DNA of 20,468 bases from Synergistaceae bacterium (lineage in GTDB: Bacteria > Synergistota > Synergistia > Synergistales > Aminobacteriaceae), in contig WRKN01000019.1 of NCBI GenBank assembly GCA_009778055.1, positions 1-20,468 on the forward strand, read 5' to 3'. Of this stretch, positions 1 through 7,235 are shown piece after piece (within the stretch, counting starts at the first letter, position 1; the number at the start of each line of letters is the position of its first letter). Both the position numbers and the translations under genes were made by a program. Below the pieces are notes generated by a model. That model worked only from the letters and a program-made list of their open reading frames with translations. It did not search any database and was not told the DNA's origin.

Positions 1-826
1 TGCGCCCTGCTCTTTCGTAATCTGTACGTAACCAGGGCGGCAGTCTTTCAAAAATGCAAAGCGATATCAAAGCGTTTGCGTAACTGTCAAAAGTTTTGCG
101 CGCGATGGTCATTTTAGCGCAGATAGCACTCACGTCCATAAGTTTACTGGACCAAGCCGCAAGTACGTTTAAAACGTTTTCCATGGAATCCTGGCGCTGA
201 ATATTTGCAACATCTCGCAAATCTCGTGACAATAGACTTTTGACATACTCGCCATGCCATCTGATACGGCGCTTACCCTCGGGTAAACAGATAAATTCCG
301 GGAACCCTCCGCGCATTGCCAGCTTCATTACCGCAGATTTGTCATATCCTCTTATCTGCCGGGGCCAATCCTGTTTAAACGCCTTTTCCAAAAACGTTGG
401 CTGTTTGCCTAAAACCTCGCCTACAGTCAAAGTTCTCAAGCGCATATGCGCTATACGTCCGGCCAAACTGTCGTTAACAGCAGGCAGTGTTCTGATGTCA
501 GCGGAGCCGGTCAAAAGGTATTGTCCTTTGCGATTGCTGATATCTACAGCCTGTTTAATCGACAGCAAGAGCGATGGAGCTTTTTGTATTTCATCCAATA
601 TCAAAGTTCCTCTCGGGTGATTTACAAAACCGTTAGGGTCACCCAATGCGGCAGCAAGCAAAGTCGGATCGTCCAAGGTAACGAACGTGTCGTTTTTCGT
701 GGCTATTTGTCGGGCCAGCGTTGTTTTTCCGCTTTGTCTGGGGCCTGAAACAACAACCACTCTCCAGATTTTAAGGGCCTCTCTTATAGCTCGTATCTGC
801 CATCGTTTAAAAATTTTCTGTGTCAT
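1..826 (-). CDS. AAA-family ATPase, AAA_14/DUF4143 type (3' end outside window)
   Basis: My translation of the minus strand gives an open frame of 275 codons from ATG at 826 that runs off the left edge. A P-loop GPRQSGKTT sits at residues 28-36, a Walker B-like segment LILDEIQ at about 75-81, and a sensor-like LLTGSAD at 104-110. GRIAHMRLRTLTVGE and the later SLLSRDLRDVA stretch are typical of the AAA_14 + DUF4143 family. Family members are usually about 380-420 residues, so roughly a quarter is missing past the edge. Molecular function in this family is poorly defined; many members sit as scattered accessory genes, and no substrate can be inferred here. The start is supported by AAGGTGG about 11 nt upstream, which is itself the end of a tandem repeat. 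A TTG two codons upstream is a possible alternative. The gene looks more AT-rich than recG next to it, which fits a mobile accessory gene (inference). Confidence 0.85.
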   Translation of the reverse strand, partial: MTQKIFKRWQIRAIREALKIWRVVVVSGPRQSGKTTLARQIATKNDTFVTLDDPTLLAAALGDPNGFVNHPRGTLILDEIQKAPSLLLSIKQAVDISNRKGQYLLTGSADIRTLPAVNDSLAGRIAHMRLRTLTVGEVLGKQPTFLEKAFKQDWPRQIRGYDKSAVMKLAMRGGFPEFICLPEGKRRIRWHGEYVKSLLSRDLRDVANIQRQDSMENVLNVLAAWSSKLMDVSAICAKMTIARKTFDSYANALISLCIFERLPPWLRTDYERAGR

Positions 827-840
827 AGTCAATAGTTCCA

Positions 841-900
841 CCTTGCGTTTTTGGTAGAGGATGCCTTGCGTTTTTGGTAGAACATGCCTTGCGTTTTTGG
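841..900 (-). repeat. Three 23-bp tandem repeats in the ATPase leader
   Basis: The plus-strand core CCTTGCGTTTTTGG (minus strand CCAAAAACGCAAGG) occurs identically at 841-854, 864-877 and 887-900, at a constant 23-bp period. The variable 9-bp linkers are similar (TAGAGGATG, TAGAACATG). The array lies between the -10 box and the ATPase start codon. The promoter-proximal copy covers the expected transcription start, and the last copy supplies the AAGG of the Shine-Dalgarno. This placement suggests an operator or RNA-level control site. Three copies without long spacers is not a CRISPR array. Confidence 0.85.
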
Positions 901-903
901 CAA

Positions 904-932
904 AGTATAGCCTAAATTTTCGTACTTGTGAA
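904..932 (-). promoter_or_regulatory. Sigma70-like promoter for the ATPase gene
   Basis: On the minus strand TTCACA (927-932) is followed by a 17-nt spacer and TATACT (904-909). Each hexamer matches the consensus at 5 of 6 positions. Predicted transcription starts near 897, inside the first tandem repeat, giving a leader of about 70 nt. Confidence 0.65.
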
Positions 933-1028
933 GGGGACGTTCGGGAACCAGCCATGCTAAAGAATGATACAACACTTGCGGTTATTGATTGCATAGGTCT
1001 GTTTGATTAGGGAAACCCACTCTCAGCA

Positions 1029-3083
1029 TCACGCAATACCCGCGAGTTCCAGCGTTGCCCCCAGTTTCGACATCAGGGCCTCGGCGAGCGGGCGGGCGTT
1101 TCGCAGTCCGGGATCCTTCGCCGCCAACTCCGCGGCTTCCTGCCTGGCGCGTTCCATCAGTTTACGGTCGCGCGCCAGATTAGCCACGCGAAAGTCCGTT
1201 ACCCCATGCTGGCGGACGCCGCATATCTCTCCCGGGCCTCTTTGTTTGAGATCCATTTCCGCTATTTTGAACCCGTCGGACGTAGATAGTACGGCTTCAA
1301 TCCGCGCTGCCCCCTCGGGCGTGGATTTTCCGGTCAGAAGAACGCAATGACTCTCTTCCTCCCCCCTGCCTACCCTTCCCCTGAGCTGATGAAGCTGCGC
1401 CACCCCAAAGTGCGCCGCGTCTTCTATGACCATCACAGTCGCGTTAGGAACGTCCACTCCTACCTCCACGATGGACGTGGCAACCAGCAGGTCCACCTCG
1501 CCGCCCTCGAAGGACGACATCACCGCTTCTTTTTCATCAGAGGGCAGTTGGCCGTGAATGAGCCTCACCCGCAAGTCCGGCAGGCGTTCTTTCAAATCCA
1601 GAAATCTGGAGTAGGCGGCGGAGAGGTCAAGCTGCTCGCTCTCCTCTATGAGAGGGCATATCCAATATATCTGGCGGCCCTTTTTCGCTTTGTCGCTTAT
1701 GAACCTCATCAATTCCCCGCTTTGGGAGGTACGCATGTGGTGGGTTTTGACCGGTTTACGCCCCGGAGGAAGCTCGTCCAGCAGCGACACGTCGAGGTCG
1801 CCATATATTGAAAGGGTAAGGGCGCGGGGAATGGGGGTCGCCGTCATGACCAGCACGTGAGGGGAGAGAGTTTTGCTCATGAGCGCGTTTTTTTGCATGA
1901 CTCCGAACCGGTGCTGCTCGTCAATGACCACCAGCCCAAGACGGTCGAACACGACTTTTTCGCCGAAAATAGCGTGAGTCCCGACAACGACCCCCGCTCC
2001 GCCGGAGGCTATCGCGTCAAGGGCCTGCCTGCGGGCGGGGCGCGAAAGAGAACCGGTCAAAAGTTCCACGTGTATCCCAAGGTTTTCAAGAAATGTTTTA
2101 AGCCTGAAAAAATGCTGCTGCGCCAAAATTTCCGTTGGAACCATAAAAGCGGCCTGAAAACCGCTGTCCACGGCAATAACCAGCGCCGCCACGGCGGCGG
2201 CCGTTTTACCGGAGCCTACGTCGCCTTGCAGAAGACGGCTCATCGGCGCTTCGGAGGCTAGGTCGGACGCGATTTCCCGGATGACGCGCTCCTGCGCGCC
2301 GGTCAAGCGAAAGGGAAGGGATTTTAAGAAAGCGTCGAATTTTTCCCCGGCCTTCATAGGACCGGAAACGTTTCGAGCCGATATACGATGTCTTTTGCGC
2401 AAAAGAAGCCCGGCCTGCAACAAAAAAAACTCGCCGAAAGCCAAACGGTTCCTGGCCTTCAACCAGCTTTCCCGGCCCTGCGGCTTGTGCATCTCCATCA
2501 CCGAGTCGTGTAATTCCGGAAAACCATATTTGCGGACTGTTTCCTCCGGAAGGTAATCCCTTACCTCCGGCAGATAGATATCCAAAGCTGAAAATACTAT
2601 CCGCCTGACCCATTTGGGAGATAAACCGGCCGTCGCCGGATAAACCGGCACAATCCGCCCCACCGACTCAGGGTCGGATTCGTCCAGCACCTCGAACTCC
2701 GGGTTGGAGAGCTGCAGCCCGCCCCATCTTTCCACTTTTCCGTAGAGCGCCACGCGCGCGCCGGGTATCAACATATCGCCTATATGGGGTTTGTTGAACC
2801 AAACCGCGCTTACCGTGTCTCTTCCGTCGCTGAGAAGAACGGACGCAATACTCAGCCCTTTTCGATGGGCAGGACGGTTTTCAAACGAAACCACCTCCGC
2901 GACCACAGACGCAAAGGCTCCTTCTATAAGAGCCGACAGCGGCGTAATACAACGCCGGTCTTCGTATCGGCGCGGGAATAAAAACAGGAGATCCTCCACC
3001 GTCCTTACGCCCAACCGCAACAGGGCGCGCTCACGAACCTCGCCGACGCCCTTGACGTATCGGACGGGTGAGGAAAGCTCCAT
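1029..3083 (-). CDS. recG: ATP-dependent DNA helicase RecG
   Basis: Full-length 684-residue RecG (family about 680-700), a monomeric dsDNA translocase that remodels stalled forks and recombination intermediates. The N-terminal wedge region includes PVRYVKGVGE and a segment ending FPRRYEDRR. Helicase motifs follow in order: motif I GDVGSGKT at 287-294, motif II DEQH at 388-391, motif III TATPIP at 414-419, VEVGVDVPNA at 539-548, and motif VI QLRGRVGRG at 566-574. The RecG-specific C-terminal stretch KQRGPGEICGVRQHG lies around 613-627. It is the last gene of the run, starting 5 nt after divIVA stops. The ATG at 3083 has only a short AAAGG close by, so translation may be coupled to divIVA. No hairpin terminator is visible after the stop. 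Confidence 0.97.
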   Translation of the reverse strand: MELSSPVRYVKGVGEVRERALLRLGVRTVEDLLFLFPRRYEDRRCITPLSALIEGAFASVVAEVVSFENRPAHRKGLSIASVLLSDGRDTVSAVWFNKPHIGDMLIPGARVALYGKVERWGGLQLSNPEFEVLDESDPESVGRIVPVYPATAGLSPKWVRRIVFSALDIYLPEVRDYLPEETVRKYGFPELHDSVMEMHKPQGRESWLKARNRLAFGEFFLLQAGLLLRKRHRISARNVSGPMKAGEKFDAFLKSLPFRLTGAQERVIREIASDLASEAPMSRLLQGDVGSGKTAAAVAALVIAVDSGFQAAFMVPTEILAQQHFFRLKTFLENLGIHVELLTGSLSRPARRQALDAIASGGAGVVVGTHAIFGEKVVFDRLGLVVIDEQHRFGVMQKNALMSKTLSPHVLVMTATPIPRALTLSIYGDLDVSLLDELPPGRKPVKTHHMRTSQSGELMRFISDKAKKGRQIYWICPLIEESEQLDLSAAYSRFLDLKERLPDLRVRLIHGQLPSDEKEAVMSSFEGGEVDLLVATSIVEVGVDVPNATVMVIEDAAHFGVAQLHQLRGRVGRGEEESHCVLLTGKSTPEGAARIEAVLSTSDGFKIAEMDLKQRGPGEICGVRQHGVTDFRVANLARDRKLMERARQEAAELAAKDPGLRNARPLAEALMSKLGATLELAGIA

Positions 3084-3088
3084 TGCCT

Positions 3089-3901
3089 TTACGAAATGGC
3101 CGCCTCGTCGTCGAGGGATGGATCCGTCAAAAACGACAGGGTCATCCTGCCGGTATCGGACTTGCTCAACTCCTGCTGCGCCGGGGAATCCTGCTGCCTT
3201 TCGGTGTAGCTCCTCAGCTCCTTGGCGGCATCTTCGATCATGTGCGCGAACGCCGACACGAGTTCCTCCGAGTCTCTCAGGAAACGGCGCCTCTCCAAAA
3301 CCAGAGTATTCATTTCGCGTTTACATTCCTCTACCTCGTTCTTGACTTTGCTTGTGACGCGTCTGGCTTCGAGGCGGGCGGTGGCGGTTATTTCGCCGGC
3401 TTTGTCGTTGGCCTCCGCTATATGGTTTGAGATATCCTGCTCGGCGCTTTCCAGCCGTCTCTGGGCTTCTTCCCTAAGCTCTTCGGCGCTTTTGATGATT
3501 TGCGCGGCCGCGGTTCGCGCCGCCACAACTATATCGTCGGCTGTGCTCTCGGCTTCTTCGAGGCGGCGGCGGCCCGCGTCGTCTATCTCGCCTAGTTTGG
3601 CCTCGGCCTTGGCCAGTATAAGCCCGGCCTGATGCCGCGCCTCCTCTTCTTTGTCTTTGGCGCTTTGCTGCGCCAGAATGAGAGCGTCCTTGATAGTGTC
3701 CTTCATTGCCTCGTGACGCTTCAAAGCCTCTTCAAGTTCATATACCCTGCGCTGCTGATCGTTCAGGCGCAGAACATAGGTTTCAAGATCCTCGGCTATC
3801 TGATTCAAAAACTCCTCCACATCGGAGATGGCATAGCCCCCGAATGACACTTTTTTGAATATTTTAAGCTCTACATCTTTAGCGGTTAAAAGTTCCGACA
3901 T
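3089..3901 (-). CDS. divIVA: DivIVA-domain cell division/polarity protein
   Basis: A 270-residue protein. The N-terminal DivIVA signature at about 5-40 (LTAKDVELKIFKKVSFGGY followed by DVEEFLNQI) is the region that binds curved membrane in this family. The rest is charged, Ala/Glu/Arg-rich predicted coiled coil (about 45-220), with a polar tail ending in DPSLDDEAAIS. DivIVA proteins recruit partners to septa and poles. Start ATG at 3901 is preceded by GGGGAGG with about 8 nt spacing, inside the end of sepF. The 3-nt gap to sepF indicates one mRNA. The coiled coil is longer than in Bacillus DivIVA (about 160 residues), which is common in other lineages. Its partners here are unknown. The call is based on the N-terminal motif and the sepF neighbour. 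Confidence 0.9.
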   Translation of the reverse strand: MSELLTAKDVELKIFKKVSFGGYAISDVEEFLNQIAEDLETYVLRLNDQQRRVYELEEALKRHEAMKDTIKDALILAQQSAKDKEEEARHQAGLILAKAEAKLGEIDDAGRRRLEEAESTADDIVVAARTAAAQIIKSAEELREEAQRRLESAEQDISNHIAEANDKAGEITATARLEARRVTSKVKNEVEECKREMNTLVLERRRFLRDSEELVSAFAHMIEDAAKELRSYTERQQDSPAQQELSKSDTGRMTLSFLTDPSLDDEAAIS

Positions 3902-3904
3902 CGA

Positions 3905-4312
3905 TTATTCCTCCCCTGCCCACCATTGAAGCATTCCTTCACGGGGCGCAATGACAAAAAGAGACGGCCCTATGCGTTCTATAATACCCTTATGCGCAAA
4001 CGCCACCCCTCCCATGAAGTGGATGAAATTGCGTCCTTCTTCTATCCGCTCGGCCTCCAATCCCTGGAGATCCAGTAAAACCATTGCCCCATCGAGTAAA
4101 ACATCCCTAAGCTTAAGTTTGGTGTCCTCAGACGGAACGCCTTTGAAAAAAACCAGCTTAGGCGGAACCGACGACCCTCTGGATTCGTCTCTCCTTGCGG
4201 GTTTGCCCTTCTTTCCCGTTGGTTTGGGGCGCTCCTCCTCGTATTCCATGTAGTCGTCTTCGTTGTCGTACTCTTCTCCATAAAGCCCCAAAAGCTGCAA
4301 TAGTTTCTGCAC
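3905..4312 (-). CDS. sepF: Cell division protein SepF
   Basis: SepF anchors FtsZ filaments to the membrane and shapes the septum. The C-terminal SepF domain is recognisable: PKLVFFKGVP, then DVLLDGAMVLLDLQGLE, then FIHFMGGVAFAHKG and IERIGPSLFVIAPREG. I place the start at GTG 4312 because AGGAGG lies 9 nt upstream. The resulting N terminus, MQKLLQLLGLYGEEY, is a short amphipathic helix followed by an acidic linker, as in known SepF. That gives 135 residues. A TTG at 4336 would add eight residues (MLRRRNRR) that are really the ribosome-binding site read in frame. A basic, low-complexity linker (about 30-50) precedes the folded domain. divIVA follows after 3 nt. Confidence 0.9.
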   Translation of the reverse strand: MQKLLQLLGLYGEEYDNEDDYMEYEEERPKPTGKKGKPARRDESRGSSVPPKLVFFKGVPSEDTKLKLRDVLLDGAMVLLDLQGLEAERIEEGRNFIHFMGGVAFAHKGIIERIGPSLFVIAPREGMLQWWAGEE

Positions 4313-4350
4313 CCGTCTATTCCTCCTCCGCAACAACTAATTCCTTTACT

Positions 4351-4356
4351 ATTATA
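4351..4356 (-). promoter_or_regulatory. Probable internal -10 element before sepF
   Basis: A perfect TATAAT on the minus strand lies in the 75-nt gap between yggS and sepF, about 40 nt upstream of the sepF GTG. No good -35 is visible at 16-18 nt, so this is a moderate call. It would let sepF-divIVA-recG be expressed apart from the upstream genes. Confidence 0.45.
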
Positions 4357-4387
4357 CATAAAGGCGAGAAAACCCTATCTAATATTA

Positions 4388-5074
4388 TCATGTTCCGGAC
4401 TCGAACAGCGACGTCCCTATCCTTACCATGGAGCTGCCCTCGGCGACAGCCAGCTCAAAATCGTCGCTCATGCCCATCGAAAGAACCGGAAGCGGCAGAC
4501 CGGATCGAAGCCTGGCGTCTTCCGCCAGCGTACGCAACATAGCAAACGCCCTCCTCACCGGCGCTTGCTGCGCAAGCAATGGGCCTATGGTCATCAAACC
4601 GTCGAGCCTGAGATGTCCGCACTCCAGGACACAGTCCAGGAGCGCGGGAAAATCCTCCGGCGCAGACCCGGTCTTACTGGTCTCACCGGAGGTGTTCACC
4701 TCCAGAAGAACCGGGACTATCCTGTGTTCCTCGACGGCAATCCGCTCGACCGTGCGGGCAATGTCCTCCGAGTCAATCGAATCCAAAGAGTCGAACAACG
4801 CAATGGCTTTACGCGCTTTGTTACTTTGAATGTGACCTATCATGCGCCACTCGGCCTTAACGGAAGCGGGCCAAATCTGTTTTTTGGACGCGGCCTCCTG
4901 TATCCGGTTTTCTCCAAGCCCGTCAACAAACGGAGCAGCTTCCAGCATCTCCTCCGGCGTCCTCGTCTTCGTCACCGCCACAAGTTTTATCCCGGAGGGA
5001 TCACGCCCCGCGCGTGACGCGCTCTCGGCCATTCTTTCCCTTATCGCCTCAATTCTGTCCTTTATAGTTACCAA
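4388..5074 (-). CDS. yggS: YggS/PROSC-family pyridoxal phosphate homeostasis protein
   Basis: A 228-residue single-domain protein with the fold-type III PLP-binding barrel (YggS/YlmE/PLPBP family). These proteins buffer PLP and affect amino acid pools; no enzyme activity is established. The PLP lysine is K36 in LVAVTKT. Family signatures GENRIQE (54-60), MIGHIQSNK (78-86), MSMGMSDDFE-type loop (about 200-207) and VRIGTSLF near the C terminus are all present. The start is TTG at 5074, overlapping the stop of the upstream gene by 7 nt, which suggests coupled translation. The first ATG (codon 15) would remove a helix conserved in the family. Its position next to sepF matches ylmE-ylmF order in Gram-positive division clusters. 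Confidence 0.94.
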   Translation of the reverse strand: MVTIKDRIEAIRERMAESASRAGRDPSGIKLVAVTKTRTPEEMLEAAPFVDGLGENRIQEAASKKQIWPASVKAEWRMIGHIQSNKARKAIALFDSLDSIDSEDIARTVERIAVEEHRIVPVLLEVNTSGETSKTGSAPEDFPALLDCVLECGHLRLDGLMTIGPLLAQQAPVRRAFAMLRTLAEDARLRSGLPLPVLSMGMSDDFELAVAEGSSMVRIGTSLFESGT

Positions 5075-6009
5075 AGCCTGACGACTCCCTCTTTTATTCT
5101 GTCCGCGTGAAGAACCACAACATTTCCGGACAGGATACCCCTGGTAATGAAAAAATTATCCCCTTCGGTCGGAAATCCCTCCACCTCTGTGAACTCCGTC
5201 ATGCCCCCCAGCACCTTCAGGACTCCTGTTTTCCCGCCCCTCAGGATCACGGCGGAATCGGGAACCGCCACGCCGCGCCGGTTGCCCGTGAGTACGCTGC
5301 ACGCAAAGCCCCGCGTCGATATCATGGACGCCGGGAAAAAAGGCAGGGTCAGATATACCTTGATTTTCTGCCCGGTGTCCCAATAGGCGCGGACGTCGGC
5401 GCGCTGGGTTTTATCGTCCGGGTTCATCCTTATTTCGACGAAACCGTTTTTTATGTCCTGCATAAGAGAAACGGTTTTGTCAAGATACGCTATGCAGCGC
5501 AGGTCCTGCGGCTGGGGCACCAGCTTACCCACCGGGTCGCCCCTGCGCATACGGGCGCCATTGTCCAGGATATTCAACGGCCTGAGCGGCGGGAACGCTG
5601 AAATTCCAGGCCAAAGCCTGGAATAGACCCATTCCTCCTCCTCTCCGTCCAAAGCCGGTATAAAGTACCCGGCGACACCGACCCTGACGGCCACTCCATC
5701 GAGCGCGGCCACGGCTTCGTCCTTCATCACGCGCCTCGGTAAAGGCGACGGGTAAGTCAACACGCCGTCTCTCGTCGCCGTTATGAGCTGCTCGTCCCAT
5801 ATGAGGACGCCGTCCAGGGGCAGTTCCTCCACGTATCCCATGGGCACGGCCGCCACCACCTCGGGACGCAGCGTGACGTAACCATCCAGCCAAAGCAGGT
5901 AAACCTTGATCACTCCCACCGCCAGCGACAAAAGAATGGCGTAGTAGATCAGCCTTTTCAATAAACCGCCGCTGTTTTTGGAAGCCATAACAGAATCAGA
6001 CGCTTTCAT
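5068..6009 (-). CDS. HlyD-like membrane-anchored protein, function unknown
   Basis: About 313 residues. There is one N-terminal membrane segment (about 20-42, RLIYYAILLSLAVGVIKVYL), then a soluble domain with no second anchor. The body has alternating beta-rich segments. VPMGYVEELPLDGVLIWDE and GVAVRVGVAGYFIPALDG resemble the barrel/lipoyl-like halves of HlyD/membrane-fusion proteins. The C-terminal RGVAVPDSAVILRGGKTGV followed by a GNVVVL-type ending matches adaptor C-terminal domains. No long alpha-hairpin is apparent and there is no transporter nearby, so an efflux role is not supported. ATG 6009 overlaps folE2 by 14 nt. TTG 6018 and ATG 5988 are alternatives, and none has an ideal ribosome-binding site. 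Location beside yggS-sepF suggests an envelope or division role (inference). Confidence 0.75.
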   Translation of the reverse strand: MKASDSVMASKNSGGLLKRLIYYAILLSLAVGVIKVYLLWLDGYVTLRPEVVAAVPMGYVEELPLDGVLIWDEQLITATRDGVLTYPSPLPRRVMKDEAVAALDGVAVRVGVAGYFIPALDGEEEEWVYSRLWPGISAFPPLRPLNILDNGARMRRGDPVGKLVPQPQDLRCIAYLDKTVSLMQDIKNGFVEIRMNPDDKTQRADVRAYWDTGQKIKVYLTLPFFPASMISTRGFACSVLTGNRRGVAVPDSAVILRGGKTGVLKVLGGMTEFTEVEGFPTEGDNFFITRGILSGNVVVLHADRIKEGVVRLW

Positions 6010-6790
6010 GGCCTTCAACTCTTTTATCCCGGCTTATCGCCGCAAACGCGTCATGATTGTGAATACTTTCGGCGCTCACAACCATCACATCGTACCATTT
6101 TACCCTGCCGTCTCCGTTTAATTCAACGGCAATGTCCCTTACGACATCCTCGACAAAACGGGGGTTGGCGTAGGCCATCTCGGTCACGTATTTCTCGTCC
6201 TCGCGCTTCAGCAGCGTGTAGAGCGGCGCGGAGGCCGAGCGCTCCACCATTTGAATCATTTCTTCAAACCATACCAACTCGTCCATGCGAACCGAAAGCC
6301 TGACCTTCGTGCGCTGGCTGTGCGCGCCGTGCAGGGAAATTTCCTTTGAACACGGGCAAAGGGTCTGTACGCAGACCTCCACGCCGGCTATCATGTCGAA
6401 GGTATTTTCTTTATATATCCCTTTGAGGCTGGCGTCACAGCGCATGTAACTCAATATGCCCGACGCGGGAGCGGGCTTTCGGACGAAGTAGGGAAATTGA
6501 AATTCTATTTCGGCTTCGGTAGCGTCCAATTTGAAGCGCAAAAGCTCCGTCAGGGCCTCCAGGGTTGCCGGTCCGACCTTTCCTTTGCACTCCTCCAGAG
6601 TTTCTATGAAACGGCTCATGTGAGTGCCCCTGTACTCATGAGGCAACAGCACGGACATAGAAATCGACGCGACGGTGCTCTGCGTTCCGTTCTCCCGATC
6701 CATCACCAAAATCGGCCAGCTCACGCTGCGCACTCCTACCCTGTCTATGGCGACTTGCCTGGAGTCCCTCTCCTTCTGCACGTCCCTCAT
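5996..6790 (-). CDS. folE2: GTP cyclohydrolase FolE2 (type IB)
   Basis: 264 residues, typical of GCYH-IB, which converts GTP to 7,8-dihydroneopterin triphosphate in the cytoplasm. This feeds folate and queuosine synthesis. The catalytic cysteine lies in TLCPCSKEIS (C147). GAHSQRTKVRLSVR (about 155-168), a TEMAYANPRFVEDVVRD segment (about 203-219) and the C-terminal ESIHNHDAFA (about 241-250) are family hallmarks. FolE2 tolerates metals other than zinc, unlike FolE1. ATG 6790 follows the queD stop by one nucleotide. Because QueD consumes the FolE2 product, the pair is a clear pathway unit. No folate genes are in the window, so feeding queuosine is the better-supported role. Confidence 0.96.
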   Translation of the reverse strand: MRDVQKERDSRQVAIDRVGVRSVSWPILVMDRENGTQSTVASISMSVLLPHEYRGTHMSRFIETLEECKGKVGPATLEALTELLRFKLDATEAEIEFQFPYFVRKPAPASGILSYMRCDASLKGIYKENTFDMIAGVEVCVQTLCPCSKEISLHGAHSQRTKVRLSVRMDELVWFEEMIQMVERSASAPLYTLLKREDEKYVTEMAYANPRFVEDVVRDIAVELNGDGRVKWYDVMVVSAESIHNHDAFAAISRDKRVEGHESV

Positions 6791-6791
6791 T

Positions 6792-7160
6792 CTATGATTT
6801 CTTGTCCTCTGCTCTCAATACCGCGCAACTGGCACGGGTTTCCCATACCTCCACGGACGACAGCGCGCAGTTTGGACGCCGGACGTACGTTTCTATCCGA
6901 TCCCAGATCCAATGCGCAATGTTTTCAGCCGTGGGTTGCTCTACGACGTCGTTTATATATGAGTGGTCAAGGCGCGAAACCACGCGCTCTTTCACTATGC
7001 CGGACAGGTCGGTGAAATCCATAACCATACCTTCTTCGTCAGGAGTTCCCTCCAGTACGACGGCAATTCTGTACGTGTGGCCGTGCAGGGCTTCGCACTT
7101 CCCATGATACCGTAACAGATTGTGCGCCGCGTCAAAAGTGAATTCTTTGCGAAGTAACAC
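6792..7160 (-). CDS. queD: 6-carboxy-5,6,7,8-tetrahydropterin synthase QueD
   Basis: 122-residue QueD/PTPS-family enzyme that converts dihydroneopterin triphosphate to 6-carboxytetrahydropterin, an early step of preQ0/queuosine synthesis. The zinc histidines are H13 (FDAAHNL) and H26/H28 (LHGHTY). The catalytic cysteine is C22 just before them, LDHSYIND carries the H66 dyad residue, and the C-terminal VEVWETR carries E107. Start is GTG 7160, with AGGGGA about 8 nt upstream. It is the promoter-proximal gene of the seven-gene run and sits next to folE2. The other preQ0 genes (queE, queC, queF) are not in the window. Confidence 0.95.
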   Translation of the reverse strand: MLLRKEFTFDAAHNLLRYHGKCEALHGHTYRIAVVLEGTPDEEGMVMDFTDLSGIVKERVVSRLDHSYINDVVEQPTAENIAHWIWDRIETYVRRPNCALSSVEVWETRASCAVLRAEDKKS

Positions 7161-7187
7161 TTGGTTATCCCCTCACGAAGCGTGATG

Positions 7188-7200
7188 ATGTATTATACAT
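7188..7200. promoter_or_regulatory. 13-bp palindrome in the lysS/queD divergent promoter region
   Basis: ATGTAT-T-ATACAT is a perfect inverted repeat with a single central base. It contains the queD TATAAT on one strand and TATTAT or TATACA, candidate -10 sites for lysS, on the other. No convincing lysS -35 is visible. It may simply be two back-to-back -10 boxes, or it could double as an operator. Confidence 0.45.
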
Positions 7201-7219
7201 TAAAGAACGCCACTGTCGA
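7192..7219 (-). promoter_or_regulatory. Promoter for the queD-to-recG operon
   Basis: Minus-strand TCGACA (7214-7219), a 16-nt spacer and a perfect TATAAT (7192-7197), ending about 32 nt before the queD GTG. The -35 lies just upstream of the lysS ribosome-binding site, so lysS and queD regulation may interfere. Confidence 0.65.
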
Positions 7220-7235
7220 AAGGGGAACGCCTCAA

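Noticed and set aside
829..885. An 18-residue leader frame (MFYQKRKASSTKNARWNY) inside the ATPase leader, ending 2 nt before the ATPase ATG
   Set aside because: The AAGG before its ATG is too close (1 nt), and the frame arises from repeat sequence whose 23-bp period is not a multiple of three. It is probably fortuitous.
841..900. Possible CRISPR array
   Set aside because: There are only three units, 9-bp linkers instead of spacers, linkers similar to each other, and no cas gene. It is better explained as operator-like tandem repeats.
933..1028. Rho-independent terminator after recG
   Set aside because: No stem-loop with a following T run is visible on the minus strand. The operon may end by another mechanism or run into the ATPase leader.
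7161..7235. Upstream TTG start for lysS
   Set aside because: The added residues are translated promoter sequence including the palindromic -10. The GTG at 7236 has a Shine-Dalgarno and gives a normal LysRS length.
7161..7235. T-box or lysine riboswitch upstream of lysS
   Set aside because: The leader is only about 30-75 nt, far too short for either element, and no T-box-like motif or terminator hairpin is present.
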